Part shown: piece by piece, positions 46,864-59,142 of the stretch
Position numbering within the stretch: position 1 is the stretch's first letter
Layout of the letters: the number at the start of each line of letters is the position of its first letter
Notes under the pieces: model-generated
Seen by the model: the letters and a program-made list of their open reading frames with translations, nothing else
Told to the model about the DNA's origin: nothing
Databases searched by the model: none
Made by a program: the position numbers and the translations under genes
Source of the DNA: Cryptomeria japonica
Taxonomy: Eukaryota > Streptophyta > Pinopsida > Cupressales > Cupressaceae
NCBI RefSeq assembly: GCF_030272615.1
Contig: NC_081409.1
Coordinates: forward strand, 20,462,260 to 20,526,259
Length of the DNA: 64,000 nucleotides
Direction of reading: 5' to 3'

Positions 46864-47960
46864 TAGTTGTGCAACTTCAGGCTTTGGAAGTACACCTTAA
46901 AATACATCTAAAGGAAGGGTCAAAAACAAGTCCAAGGATTGGGTTGATCTAGACCCATACTCATTTGTGCCTTTGAGGCAACATTCTTGTGTTTGTGTGC
47001 TTGCTTTGTTTTCTTGTCAAAGAAAAATCAGAAAATCAATCCCAAAAACATAGTATTCATCCAACATTTCTCAAAAACAAACAAAAATACCAAAAACAAA
47101 GTGCAAACAACAAAGAGACAAATTTTATGACCATTCTTCACATCTTGCGAAAGAAGAAGTGTCATCAGAATATCAACTTGAAAAGGAGACCATTAAGCTC
47201 AAAGGCTTTGATCAAAAGGAGGAACTTCTTCTATCTCAATAGACAAATCTTTGTCTCACATAGAGTCTTTCTACATCGCATGCGTCTATACCTTCAAGGT
47301 AAAACAAATGAGTTTGATTCAGAATCATTGAATCGTAGAGCTTTTATGCAATATAGAGCTCTGAGTTATCACAAAAATCAAGGAGGAAAGATTAATCCCA
47401 ACTTCTTCCCAAACATCTGTATCACCTACAACACAGCTCGAGAAGTGCCACCAACGCTTGAAAGGGAAGAGATAGAGTTTGTCCCATTTGTAACACAAAG
47501 TTTTTATTGAAGTTGAAAACATTTTCATCCATCATCTCACTCATACATCATCACTTCATCATCAATCCGTCCCAACTCTCAAAACATTAAGAGGTTCTTG
47601 TTCCAAGTTCTCTTTTAGATATTGCTTGAAATCAAACACATCACATCACTTTTTAGATTGTTTCTACATCTAGGATAAGCTCATCCTAAGAGACACATCT
47701 ACGCAAGTTAAAACTAGTTCATGAGTGAATCTTCTCATTGCTAGGTAGTCAAAATCTGTAACACATCTCAGATTTCTCTACACCTTATCACATCCAAACT
47801 TATCAAACAAACAAGCAATTCAAAGAAGGAATTTCGGTTACATCTACCTTAAAGTGCTAGAGATCCCCATACAACACAAATCACCAACCATCAATCTTTC
47901 ATTTCATCACCAACTCATCATCATCTTCAATCAACTTCAAACACAAACTTGCAAACAAAA
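46864..47960 (+). other. 5' leader of D
   Basis: About 1.1 kb between the broken LTR and gag. A 46989-47510 ORF (about 170 codons, basic) starts near a TTG/ATG-poor region and has no recognised domain. Some Tat (Ogre) elements carry an extra ORF upstream of gag, so it is noted but not called a gene. No PBS is visible. Confidence 0.4.
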
Positions 47961-50900
47961 ATGGCTCAAACCCGATCACAGTCGAGACAACGAGAAATAG
48001 AAAGAGAAGAAGAAGAAGAGGAAAATCTCAATGAATTTCAAGAAGCACTTGGAGGAAATGCAAATGACGAAAACCCAAGTACTCCTACTCCTGCAACAAT
48101 AGAAAGGGCTCAGCATAACCCTCTCTTTAACAGACTTTTTGACGAAATACTCAGGAGCAATGCGGATGCTCACTTCTTAAGACTTGCTCAAGAAGGAGCC
48201 AAACTCCCCTCAGACTTTGATCTTGCCCAATTAAGACAAGCATCAGAAAGACAAAGTCGCCATGAGGAGGAAGGGCATAGAGATCCCATCAGATATAACA
48301 TCCCTCGAGGTAACCCACCACCTCCTCCTCCAAATGAAATGGAGATGTTGTGGCAACAAGTCGAGAATCTCGCCCAACAACTTCATAGTGGTGTCAAGAT
48401 TAACCAATTCTCACTCAATGACATCTGTCCCTATCCTTTTGATAGGAATCTTTATATGCCACCCTTTCCACGTGGGTTCGAAACACCCAAATTTGAAAAA
48501 TATAGAGGAAAGGGGGATCCCCGTGATCATGTCTGAGAATTTCATTCCGCTTGTCTTGAAGTGGCATATGAAGACACCTACCTAATGCGCCTTTTTCCCC
48601 AAAGCTTGGGAGGAACAACCACATCATGGTTTTCCCGACTACCAGGTGGCATTAGAACATTTGAGGAACTCATCCAGAAGTTCCTATCTCATTACTCTTA
48701 TAAAATTGAACGCGACATCACCATGGCTGATCTATGCAATACCAAACAAAAACCAGGTGAACTATTCTCAGTATTCCTGTAATGATGGCGCCAAATGTCT
48801 AGCAGACGTTCTCTTCAGTTACCTGAACGAGAACTAGTGGAAATTTTCATTTCCAACTTAAACGAAGAAATGGAATTTCACTTGGATGTCAAAGACACAG
48901 ACTCTTTTAACGATATGATCACCAAGGGTTTAAAATGTGAAAGGGCACTCATCAAGAAAGGACTCATCAAAATCTTTAATGAACCAAAAGATGGTCCTCA
49001 CCCGCGCTTCAATAGTGATAAACCAAACTTCTAGAACAAGAACAAAAATATCGTCAACGATGGAGTTGTGGATGCTCGGACTATCCAAAATGCACAACCT
49101 GTGGTTCGATTTGCAGGACAAAATCCTCCACCTTAGAATAACACAAATGTTCCTTCCAATCAAGGTCGCATCACGTCTCATGATGAACCTAGACCTCGTC
49201 AGCAAAAACAAAAACGCACATACACTCCCTTAGGGGAACCCATTGAAACAGTGTTGCGACAACTCATTTCTCAAAATTTGATCACTCTACCTAAGCTATC
49301 AAACTATGAGCCTCAGGTCAAATCGGCATGGTGGAGAGATACTGAACACTGTGAATTCCATCAAGGAAGAGGACACAAGACAAGTAATTGTCACCGATTG
49401 AAAGATCTCATTCAGGATCTTATTGATCGAGGAGAAATTGAAGTTGAAGGACATGACCCAAAAACAACCAATAATGATCATCAGATGTTCAAGAATCCAC
49501 TTCCATCACAAGATCAAAGGGGTCCTTCCACTTCTAGGCGAGGCACTGATACCACTGATTATACGCAGGCTACGTATAATTATACTGTAAATCACCTGTA
49601 TGATGCCAGTGAACAAATTGCAACCATAACCTTCAAAAATCCCACCTCAAATTGCAATGTTGTTACACGTCGTGGCAAGGTCACCATCAAGGCAGCTCCA
49701 CAAGGCACCACCTCTGTCCCAAAGCAGTACAATCTTGTGGAACAATTAGACAAAACGCTTGCGCTTATATCCATTTTAGAGCTATTGCGCCTATCGCCAT
49801 CTCATAAAACAATCTTGGATCAAGCACTCCAAGAGGCGTCAGTCCCTGCAAACCTGAATACGGACCAGTTTCAAGCCATGGTTGGAAATCTAAAGTCATC
49901 ACCTTGTCTCACTTTTTCTGAAAGTGACAACTCTTCTTTCCAACAACCTCATAATGCTTCGCTACACATTGAAGGCTTTATCAACCAACATAGGATCAAG
50001 CGAGTCTTGATAGATAATGGAGCAGGCCTAAACATTTGTACACTACAGTTGGTCACAGCATTGGGATATGCAATAGAATCAGTGGATCCTCGCAAGAAGA
50101 TCACCATCAAGGCCTATGATGATGCAGAGCGTTCATCCAAAGGAGCTGTGGTACTACCAATCCGAGTGGGCTCTGTGGTAAAGCACATCATCTATCAGGT
50201 TCTGGACCTTCCTCTGCCATATAATCTATTATTAGGGAGACCTTGGATACATGCCATGCAAGCTGTTCCATCTACCTACCATCAATGTATCAAGTTCCCA
50301 CATAACGGTACAGAGATCACAATCCTGGGCGATGCAAATCCCTTTGCATTTTGCCATAATATCAGCCATCAACCAGAAATTACTGTTCCTAATAATAGGG
50401 AAGCCATTTCCTCCACATCATATGTAAGTCCCGCCTCTCTTGCCAGTTCGAACACCCCTATACCCAAGCAAGAAAAGCTTAAGATAAAAGTAGCAGAGGA
50501 AGGTCCTGGAGAATACAACTTGAGTCAGCTCTTTTGTGTGGGACAAATGCCCACTTCTCCTAGAACACATGGTAAGCCACAACAGTTACTCCAGCAACCA
50601 CTAATCATACCAGCATGTGCCTTGACGCCATTCATCCTTGGAAAGAGTCAAGAGGAAGAGACACAAGATGAGGACCTAGCGGACTGGATCTATAAAGATC
50701 CCATCACCACTGATAAACCGCGAGTTACACTTCCTATAGAACAGTATGGCAAAGGCCTCCTCATTATGCAAAGAATGGGATATGATGGTCAGAGTGCTTT
50801 GGGATACTGCAAACAAGGACGACATGAACCTCTGCTACCAGAATTCAAGCCCAAAGGTAATACAGGCCTTGGCTTTGAAAAAGAGATCCTTCCTCAACTC

Positions 50901-51728
50901 AGATTCAAAGGAAAACCCAGCAAACCATTTTGCCCACCTACTGCAAAGAGGACACCTTTCATAATCAAAGCACCATCAAGCACTATCCCCACTGCCCCAT
51001 CGAGGCTCACAACTCCACCATCTACAATACCAATCATCCCACCAATCAAACCAGTAATCCCATTCGCAACAGCCATTACATCCATAGTACCATTAGCAGC
51101 AGCCACTGTATCAAAGCCCGCAGTAGCATCTATGGCACCAGCAGAAGCAACTGAGTCAACACTACCGATACTCCCCGTATTGGATTCCTTAATCCCCATC
51201 GACCTTCCTGCAGCACCGATCATTTCATCTACAAAGGTACATCAACCAATCACACCTGTAGTATTTAACTCAAAGGACATCCCAATATGGTATAGTAATC
51301 GGATGCTGGAAAGTGACTCAGAGACCGACTCACATGAGTGGGAATTTGATTCTGTACAGCTTAACACTTCAGATGAGGAAGACACATCACCACCTCCACC
51401 ACGCAAAGATATCCCTATTTACGGAGAAGCACAGATAAAGACCACTTGGGTTCCTGAACTAGAAACATCTTCCACAGACCCTACGTCTCATCCTACGCCT
51501 GATTCTGACAAGGAGAGTACCATCAACGACCTTCACCATAACGTCTTAACCCTCACTGATACATCTAGCACACTTAACCTAATCGATGAAGTAATGCCCA
51601 TTATCCACCCTAAACTCATTGAATGGAACCAACCTAATCCCCCATGTCTTGACCTCTTCCAAAACGATGAGGCCATCATTGACTTTTTGGAATTAAGGGA
51701 TAACCTACCAAGCGGGGATCACAGCTAG
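47961..51728 (+). pseudogene. D gag-protease with G-patch-like segment, four in-frame stops
   Basis: Start ATG at 47961 in a good context (AAAATGGCT). Gag reads MAQTRSQSRQ with an acidic run. The capsid region contains LGGTTTSWFSRLPGGI (about 48605) and CNTKQKPGELFSVFL. A knuckle-like HCEFHQGRGHKTSNCHRLK is near 49345. In-frame stops lie at 48534 (TGA), 48780 (TAA), 49032 (TAG) and about 49135 (TAG); no frameshift is needed. Protease has VLIDNGAGLN (about 50005) and LLLGRPW (about 50230). Near 50740 a G-patch-like segment reads GKGLLIMQRMGYDGQSALG...GLGF. A Pro/Thr/Ile-rich linker follows. From 49251 to 51728 the frame is open. Confidence 0.82.
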
Positions 51729-54700
51729 ATTCGCCATAGAACTTAATAGCGCAGCATACTTCGGGGCGGATGCCAAACCTTTCAGCTGCAAAAATATAAC
51801 GATAAAACATGGATCTTCCAATGAAAACCACACTGTGGCACTGTTTGATCCAACAAAAGTAAAAAGAAAGAGCGTATCCAACGGTGAAAACCTCTCCGAG
51901 GCACCTGAGGATGAAGGGTTTGACATTCTCCCTGATAGTACACAATAGGAATGATCAACGATTCTCATCGAGGAAACCAAAGAATACAATGTGGGGACTC
52001 CTAAAAATCCTCATCTCATACATCTAGCATCTCTTCTCACTCCAGAAGAACAGCCTAAATTTATAGAGTTCTTCCAGAAGCGTCAGATCAACTTTGCATG
52101 GTCATATGTAGACATGCCTGGGCTTGATCCTGATTTAGTCATGCATCACCTCACCGTAGCAAAAGGAGCCAAACCTGTCAAGCAGAAGCTTCGTAAGATG
52201 CATCCTCAGATTGCAGTGCTAGTCAAAACAGAACTCAAGAAACTCCTAGATGTTGGCTTCATTAGGCCAATTGATTATGCAGAATGGATCTCCAATATTG
52301 TGTCTGTCGGCAAACCAAAAGGGGGCATCCGCATTTGTACTAACTTCAGAGATCTAAATAAAGCCTATCCTAAGGATGACTTCCCCCTTCCAAATATCGA
52401 CATCATAGTGGATCTAACAGCAGGACATGCCATTCTTTCACTCATGGATGGTTTTTCAGGATACAATCAGATAAAGATCGCACCAGAAGATCAACATAAG
52501 ACCGCCTTCACATGTCCATGGGGCACATATTGCTGGAATGTAATGCCCTTCGGTCTCAAAAATGCAGGAGCAACCTATCAAAGAGCAATGACCACCATCT
52601 TCCATGACATGATGCATACTATGATGGAAGATTATGTGGATGACTTACTAGCAAAATCACTCACCAGAGAAGGGGATCTCCACATCTTAGATAAAATCTT
52701 TGATAGACTGGAACAATATCATGTTCGACTCAACCCAAAGAAATGTGTCTTTGGAGTGACCTCCGGGAAGCTTCTAGGATACATTGTCTCAAGCAAAGGC
52801 ATTGAGGTCGATCCAGCAAAGGTTAAGGCAATAATGGACATGCCACCTCCAAAGAATATCAATCAGCTAAGGACATTACAAGGACGGCTTCAATCCATCC
52901 GAAGATTCATTGCACAATTGGCTGATAAGTGTCACCCATTTACACATCTGCTACACAAGAACATCCACTTTCAGTGGGATGCTCGATGCCAGCAAGCATT
53001 TCAGACGCTTAAAGACTATCTCATGAATCCACCATTGTTGATGCCACCAGATCCAAGTAGACTGTTGTTACTTTATATCTCAGTGACAAGTACAGCATTA
53101 GGTGTATTACTGGCACAACATAATGCAGAAGGCAAAGAGTGTGCTGTATACTACATCTCTCGCACACTGGTTGGCTATGAACTCAATTACACCCCTATTG
53201 AGCAAGCTTGCCTAGTAGTAATCTTAGCAGCCACTAAACTAAGGCACTATCTGTTAACACACAAGGTACAACTCATTGCAAAGATTGATCCACTCAAGTA
53301 TTTACTCAGCAAAGCAGCATTGACAGGTCGCTTGGCCAAATGGGTGATGATTCTAAGTGAATTTGACATCGAGTATGTGGACCGTAAAGCTATCAAAGGG
53401 CAGATCATTGCAGATCAGTTGGCTGATGCACCACTCATAGGCGATCATCCCCTCATTTCCAATTTTCCAGATGAAGAGATATTCATGATCACAGAAGTAC
53501 AACCATGGAAACTATATTTTGATGGTTCATACACTAGGCACGGCTCAGGGGCAGGCATTTTGTTTATCACACCTCAAGGTGACAGCATCCCGAAGTCTTA
53601 CAGGCTCACATTTCCATGCACAAACAACATAGCAAAGTATGAGGCCTTGATCATAGGACTCAGGTTAGCCGTACAATGGAAATTACAAGAACTACAAGTA
53701 TATGGCGATTCCCAACTAGTCATTCGACAAGCAACAGATGAATATCAAACCAAAGATGATAAACTCATGCCATATAAGCAAATGGTGGACACTCTAAAGA
53801 CATCATTTACTACTATCACTTTTGAGCAGATACCAAGAGATCAGAATCGAGCTGCTGACGCCATGGCTACCATCGCATCTCTACTAGATCTTCCACAGAA
53901 TTCAACACGCTACGAGTTCTTGGTAGAACAGCTTTGGATCCCCGCTTATGATATCCCCGAATCTGAAATGATATGTCGCCTTGTTGGTTCCGAATCCCCA
54001 TGGTACGGTGAGTTCTACACCTATCTCCGCGATCATACCCTTCCTCCCAACCAATCAAATAACCAACGAAAAACCTTCATTCACCAAACTGCTCGATATA
54101 CCATTATTGCCGAAACCCTATACCGACGTAGTCTTGATGGTACTCTCCTTCGATGTCTGGAACAGGATGAGATAACAAAGGTTTTGGAAGAGGTACATGA
54201 AGGAATTTGCGGGACTCACTCAAGTGGTCCATCACTAGCCAAGAAGATCATGCGAGCTGGATACTATTGGCCATCTATGGAAAAGGATTCCTACTACTTT
54301 GTCAGGAAATGCAAGAAATGTCAAGTTCACGGTGACCTGATACATGCACCAGCACAGGAACTGCAACCAATCACAACACCATGGCCTTTTTGTCAATGGG
54401 GCCTTGACCTTGTGGGTAAGATTCATCCATCTTCATCCAATGGCCACAAATTCATTATTACCGCTACCGAATATTTCACAAAGTGGATCGAAGCTATTCC
54501 ACTTACCCAAGTCACCGGCAAGCAGATCGCCTCATTCATCCTCAACTACATCATATGCCAGTATGGTGTACCCATGTCCATCATCACAGATAACGGTCTT
54601 CCTTTCAAAAATCAGGATGTCCGTGAGCTTTGTGAGAAATTTCATATCCAACATCGCTTTTCCACCCCCTATTACCCACAAGGCAATGGTCAGGCTGAAG

Positions 54701-55257
54701 CATCCAATAAAAACATATTGAGAATCCTAAAGAAGACAGTCAATGATGCTGGTCGTGATTGGCATGTTCAATTGAATCCAGCATTATGGGCATATCGAAC
54801 TAGCATTCGGACCCCTACAGGCGCAACTCCTTATTCATTGGTCTATGGTGCAGAAGCTATCTTGCCTATTGAGGTTGAGATACCATCATTGCGAGTTTCC
54901 TTGCATAATCTCATCGATGATGAAGCATACAGAGTCTCACGTCTTCAGGACTTAGAGTTACTTGATGAGAAGCGACAAGCTGCATACAATCACCTCAAAG
55001 CCTATCAGCAGCGCATGAGTAGAAGCTACAATCACCGAGTTAGATCTCGTACATTTGAGGTAGGTGATCTTGTTCTTCGAGAGAATCCTCGTAACCAACC
55101 AAACAGAGAACATCAAGGCAAGTTTGAATCAAATTGGCTCGGCCCATATGTTGTCACTGCTGTATTCGGGTCTGGGGCATATCAGTTGGCTACATCAGAC
55201 GGAGAACCACTCGCAGATCCAATCAATAGCATGCACCTCAAACGGTTTTATACCTAA
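51700..55257 (+). CDS. D pol: reverse transcriptase, dual RNase H, integrase
   Basis: It is in a different frame from gag-protease. The frame is readable from about 51700, has stops at 51946 and 51952, and is open from 51955 to the TAA at 55255-55257. The annotated ORF begins at a GTG (51991), so a separate start is unclear. Reverse transcriptase: KPKGGIRICTNFRDLNKAYP, MPFGLKNAGATYQRAM and the catalytic YVDD (about 52637). The first RNase H lacks the leading catalytic Asp (LYISVTSTALG). The second has WKLYFDGSYTRHGSGAG, KYEALIIGL and YGDSQLVIRQA. Integrase has an HHCC-type zinc region (HEGICGTHSSGP, CKKCQ) and D-D-E core residues in GLDLVG, ITDNG and GQAEASNK. The C-terminus ends MHLKRFYT. 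Frameshift or splicing may link it to gag-protease. Confidence 0.9.
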
Positions 55258-57610
55258 GGTGTACAAGGCATCAGGCTCCCCTGCATACCAGAAAATACCA
55301 AAAACAATCAGAAAAATGTCTTGAAGAAAATACAAAAACATTCAAAAAAAGTAAAGAAAAATCATGCATCCAAATGGTGAACAACCACTCCGGTGGCACC
55401 TTGGGTAAGTGCGATGGTGAAAACCTGGCAAATAGGCACAACTCGTAAAGACAATGGCTCCAGTATCTTTCAGATTCATTGCAATCACATTCATGCATCC
55501 ACACATCCATCCATCCAAACCATGGCTTGTTATTTGATCTGTAATCAAAGATAGTACTTCATGTGTCTTGCATCCCACTTTTTCATAGTCATGTCTACAC
55601 TTGGGGGCAATACCCTTAAAAAATCTAGATGATGGAAGTGGATTCTACATTACTGGTGATTCATTGGCAAAAACATTCAAAAAGGTCTCACAAAATCCAA
55701 AAATATTCAAAAAACATCTCACAAAATCCAAAAACATCAAAAATAAAACAAAAACATGGCAACACATTGTACATACTCCTCCGTGCAGATGCAAAACAAA
55801 CATTGACACAGTACTCACATAATGACCACTTATCAATTGACCACACAATCAACATCAACAATCAAACTGTCTTCAACAAGGATGCATCCTTCCTTACCAG
55901 AACAAAGACAAAAGTGACGTTTTCTTTGACAAGAAAATTATGTTAAGCTATCAAATGCTTGGTTGATTCGTGAGTAATTCATTTGTTTATCTGTATCGGG
56001 ATCTTTCAGCATTGTTTTGTATCATTTGCGCATTATTTCCGATGAAGTTCTGGGGCATGTACTAATGGTGTCTACGTGGGAAGTTCACTAAGCTACGTAA
56101 TCTTATGCCAAATACAGTCATAGATCATTACGGCTTGCTGACTACAGCGTATACCTCGACCATATGAGCATGAACCATTACCAAGGATCCATATTCTTTT
56201 ATTCTTTATGTATATACTATTTGTTTACAGGTATAATGCTCATTCTTTGGTTCCTCCTCATCCAATTTGGATAAAGGTTTTTATTTCTTAGTACGGTATG
56301 CACTTGTCTCAGGATATGATTAGCCTAAGATCAAGGAGGATGATCCAAGTCATGCATGAACGGAGATAATCCTTGTCTGTTCCGCAAGCAATACTCAGGT
56401 CAACTTGATCCATTATATCAAGTTGTTTGTATTAACTTGCTATATCAAAATTAATGTAAGGAATACACAGGTCATCTTGAATCTTTATGTCAAGTTGCTT
56501 GTATTTTCTTACAACATTTTAAAGCTCAATGATGGAAAATAAAGCACCATGGATCATCATTCCATCTCATTTGTATATATTGCATTCCATCCATCCATAC
56601 ATTCATAAATAGCTGCATATCATTCATACATAGTAATGACAATGGATACTCTATTTTCCTCTTCTTCCATAGGAATGTAATAGGTCCTCCATTTGTTCTA
56701 TCTAACATTGAACCCCCCCCACCCTCCCCATCTCGATAATCACCATCACATACCCTACATCATGTCCCAATCAACCTAATCACGCCACGTTCATCACCAT
56801 CCATCTCTAAATAGGAGGGATTGTGTTTCCTATCCTAAGTCATCCAATAAGTCAAGAAAGTTGCTCTATCTGCACAGATACATTGACTCACACACACCTA
56901 GACTATCAACAAATACTCTGATCACGTATCTTCGGGTCTCAACAGGTAATCGATTATGGTAATCCTAGACTACATCAGGCATTTATCATAATGACCTAGT
57001 CTCAACGGGGCTGCCATGATTCCCCACAACCATCCATCACACGCACACACTATCAATTGATCAACCAATCAAACACAATCCAACGGACAATTACATCAAT
57101 TGTCTACGTCTCAACGAGTATTTTGCTTCATATACCTTGACTTCATCGGGCAATTACATCAATTGTCTAAGTCACATCAGGTCACTTTGATTCACTTACT
57201 CAGACTTTATCATGTCCAAGCGACCAACTGACATCAACTGTCACGCTTTGACTTGACCGGGGCAATTAAACCGATTGCACCAGATTGTCCAAACAATTTT
57301 GATCAATTGTATAGCATCAATCCAAACCCCACACTACATCTGCTATGTATCTCTTGCATGACCTCAGGGTACTCGTTGGCTTGTTGTTTCTTCATATTCA
57401 CTCCATTTTCTCCCATTCTTTCATCATTAGTTCTAATTTCTTCTATTCTACCTCCCCTCCGCTTTTCCTTCTTTTTCGAGAGATCGCCCGATTTTTCAAA
57501 AAAATTTGGCCCATCCCTCGAGGGGGCATACCACCCATTAAATTTACATTTTATGGGGCATTTCTTCACACTTATTTTTCTTTCTTTGAAACGACGCTAT
57601 AAACTGCACC
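55258..57610 (+). other. Long 3' untranslated region of D
   Basis: About 2.35 kb with no recognised domain. It holds an A-rich CAAAATCCAAAAA repeat (about 55664-55760), a ~68-bp duplication around TATCAAGTTGYTTGTATT (about 56395-56520), and a run of 9-10 C near 56710. Long 3' regions with local repeats are usual in Tat elements. Confidence 0.5.
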
Positions 57611-57628
57611 GTCTCAAAGAGGGGCAAA
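57611..57628 (+). promoter_or_regulatory. Polypurine tract of D
   Basis: GTCTCAAAGAGGGGCAAA ends exactly at the 3' LTR. The tract is almost identical to those of C and E. Confidence 0.88.
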
Positions 57629-58569
57629 TGTAGTCACATAAATCTGTCCACTTAATTAAATGAATACTTAGTATTTATTTGATTATTTAACCATCAATTA
57701 ATAATTAATTAAATTAATATTTAATTAATTCATCTTAACCCTCTTCTCCTATTAATTAAATAAATTATTCAATTTATTTGATTTAATTCACTTAACCAAA
57801 TTCATACCATTAATTAAATAAATAAATCATATTTGTTTAATTAAATCTTCTCTCACATTTAAATAAATTAATATTTATTTAAATCCCCCAAAATCCCACC
57901 TCTCACATTTAAATAAATTAATATTTATTTAAATCCCCCAAAATCCCACCTCTCACATTTAAATAAATTAATATTTATTTAAATCCCCCAAAATCACCTT
58001 TATCCTCTACCCACTTGCATTTTCCTACAAATGCAAGTTGCACAATTATTTTAAATAAATAATTTATTTAAATCACCTTTATCCTCCACCCACTTGTATT
58101 TTCCTACAAAAGCAAGTTGCACAACTATTTTAAATAAATTATTTATTTAAAATCCTATTTATCCTCACCCACTTGAAACCTTTAATGGTTTCCCTTAAAG
58201 TATTCAAACTTGATGGCTTTAAAGTCTTCAAACTTGATGGCTTCCTTCTATAGTCTTCTTAAGACTTTAATGGTTTTCCTTAAAGTCTTCAAGCCTTTAA
58301 TGGTTCCCCTCAAAGTCTTCAAGCATTTTAATTCTTTATCTTCCTTTTTTTTTATTTAAATAAATTAATATTTATTTGAATATTTATCCAAATACAACTT
58401 GCACACATTTATTGAAATAAATGAATTTTTATTTTAATAAAATCCTATTTTCCCTCACCCACCAAATCCACTTGCAAAATCTAATCCCCTTCTAGATTCT
58501 TCTAACCCCTTCCTAATTATCCTAATCCATCCCCTAATTATTGTCACATTCCTAAGCAAAATGGAGTCA

Positions 58570-58742
58570 CTTCTCAAAGCCTAAAAGTCTTTGATAACCA
58601 TTAAAGGCTTCCAACCTTCAACCACTAAATGTCTCAAAGCCTAAAAGTCTTTGATAACCATTAAAGGCTTTCAACCTTCAACCACTAAATGTCTCAAAGT
58701 CTTGGATAACCTTTGAAAGCTTCCAACCTTCAACCACTTAAT
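58570..58742. repeat. 60-bp tandem repeat in the D 3' LTR
   Basis: Units start at 58570, 58630 and 58690. The first two differ at only a few bases; the third is shortened and diverged. Each contains TCTCAAAGCCTAAAAGTC and CCAACCTTCAACCACTAAA-like blocks. Confidence 0.85.
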
Positions 58743-59133
58743 CCCCAAAGTCTCCAATAACCATTAATGGTTACCTCAAACCCTCCCACATGGTTAAAAC
58801 ATTTGTTTTGACTCAACCTCTACCCAACCCAAGGGTCTCATCAAGCCTTTAATGCTTTGACCATGATTATCTCTTAATCATTTGCACAAAGGTTTATCCT
58901 TGCATTAACTCCTAATCCAGTGGGTAATCCTAATTTAGGCTTGACCCTTACCTTCTAGATAACCATGAGGTCTCCTCAGGCATTTAATGCCTCCAACCTC
59001 TTCTCTCAACCCAATCTTATGTTGACACTTGTCACCATTTCATTGGTGCAAATTGTGCACATGGATCCCCAACTTTCAAGCTTGACCCTTGATTAAACCT
59101 TTCAATCTTGGCCATCCATTGCTCCATTTTTCC

Positions 59134-59142
59134 TATAAATAG
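59134..59142 (+). promoter_or_regulatory. TATA box of the D 3' LTR
   Basis: TATAAATAG in a GC-flanked context about 450 bp before the LTR end. It is the only clear TATA box in the element. It is missing from the truncated 5' LTR, so any transcript from it would read outward into C and B. Confidence 0.6.

Noticed and set aside
46989..47510. Basic ORF upstream of D gag, possible extra Ogre-type ORF1
   Set aside because: No recognised domain, no clear start, and shorter than known Ogre ORF1; kept only as a note in the leader.
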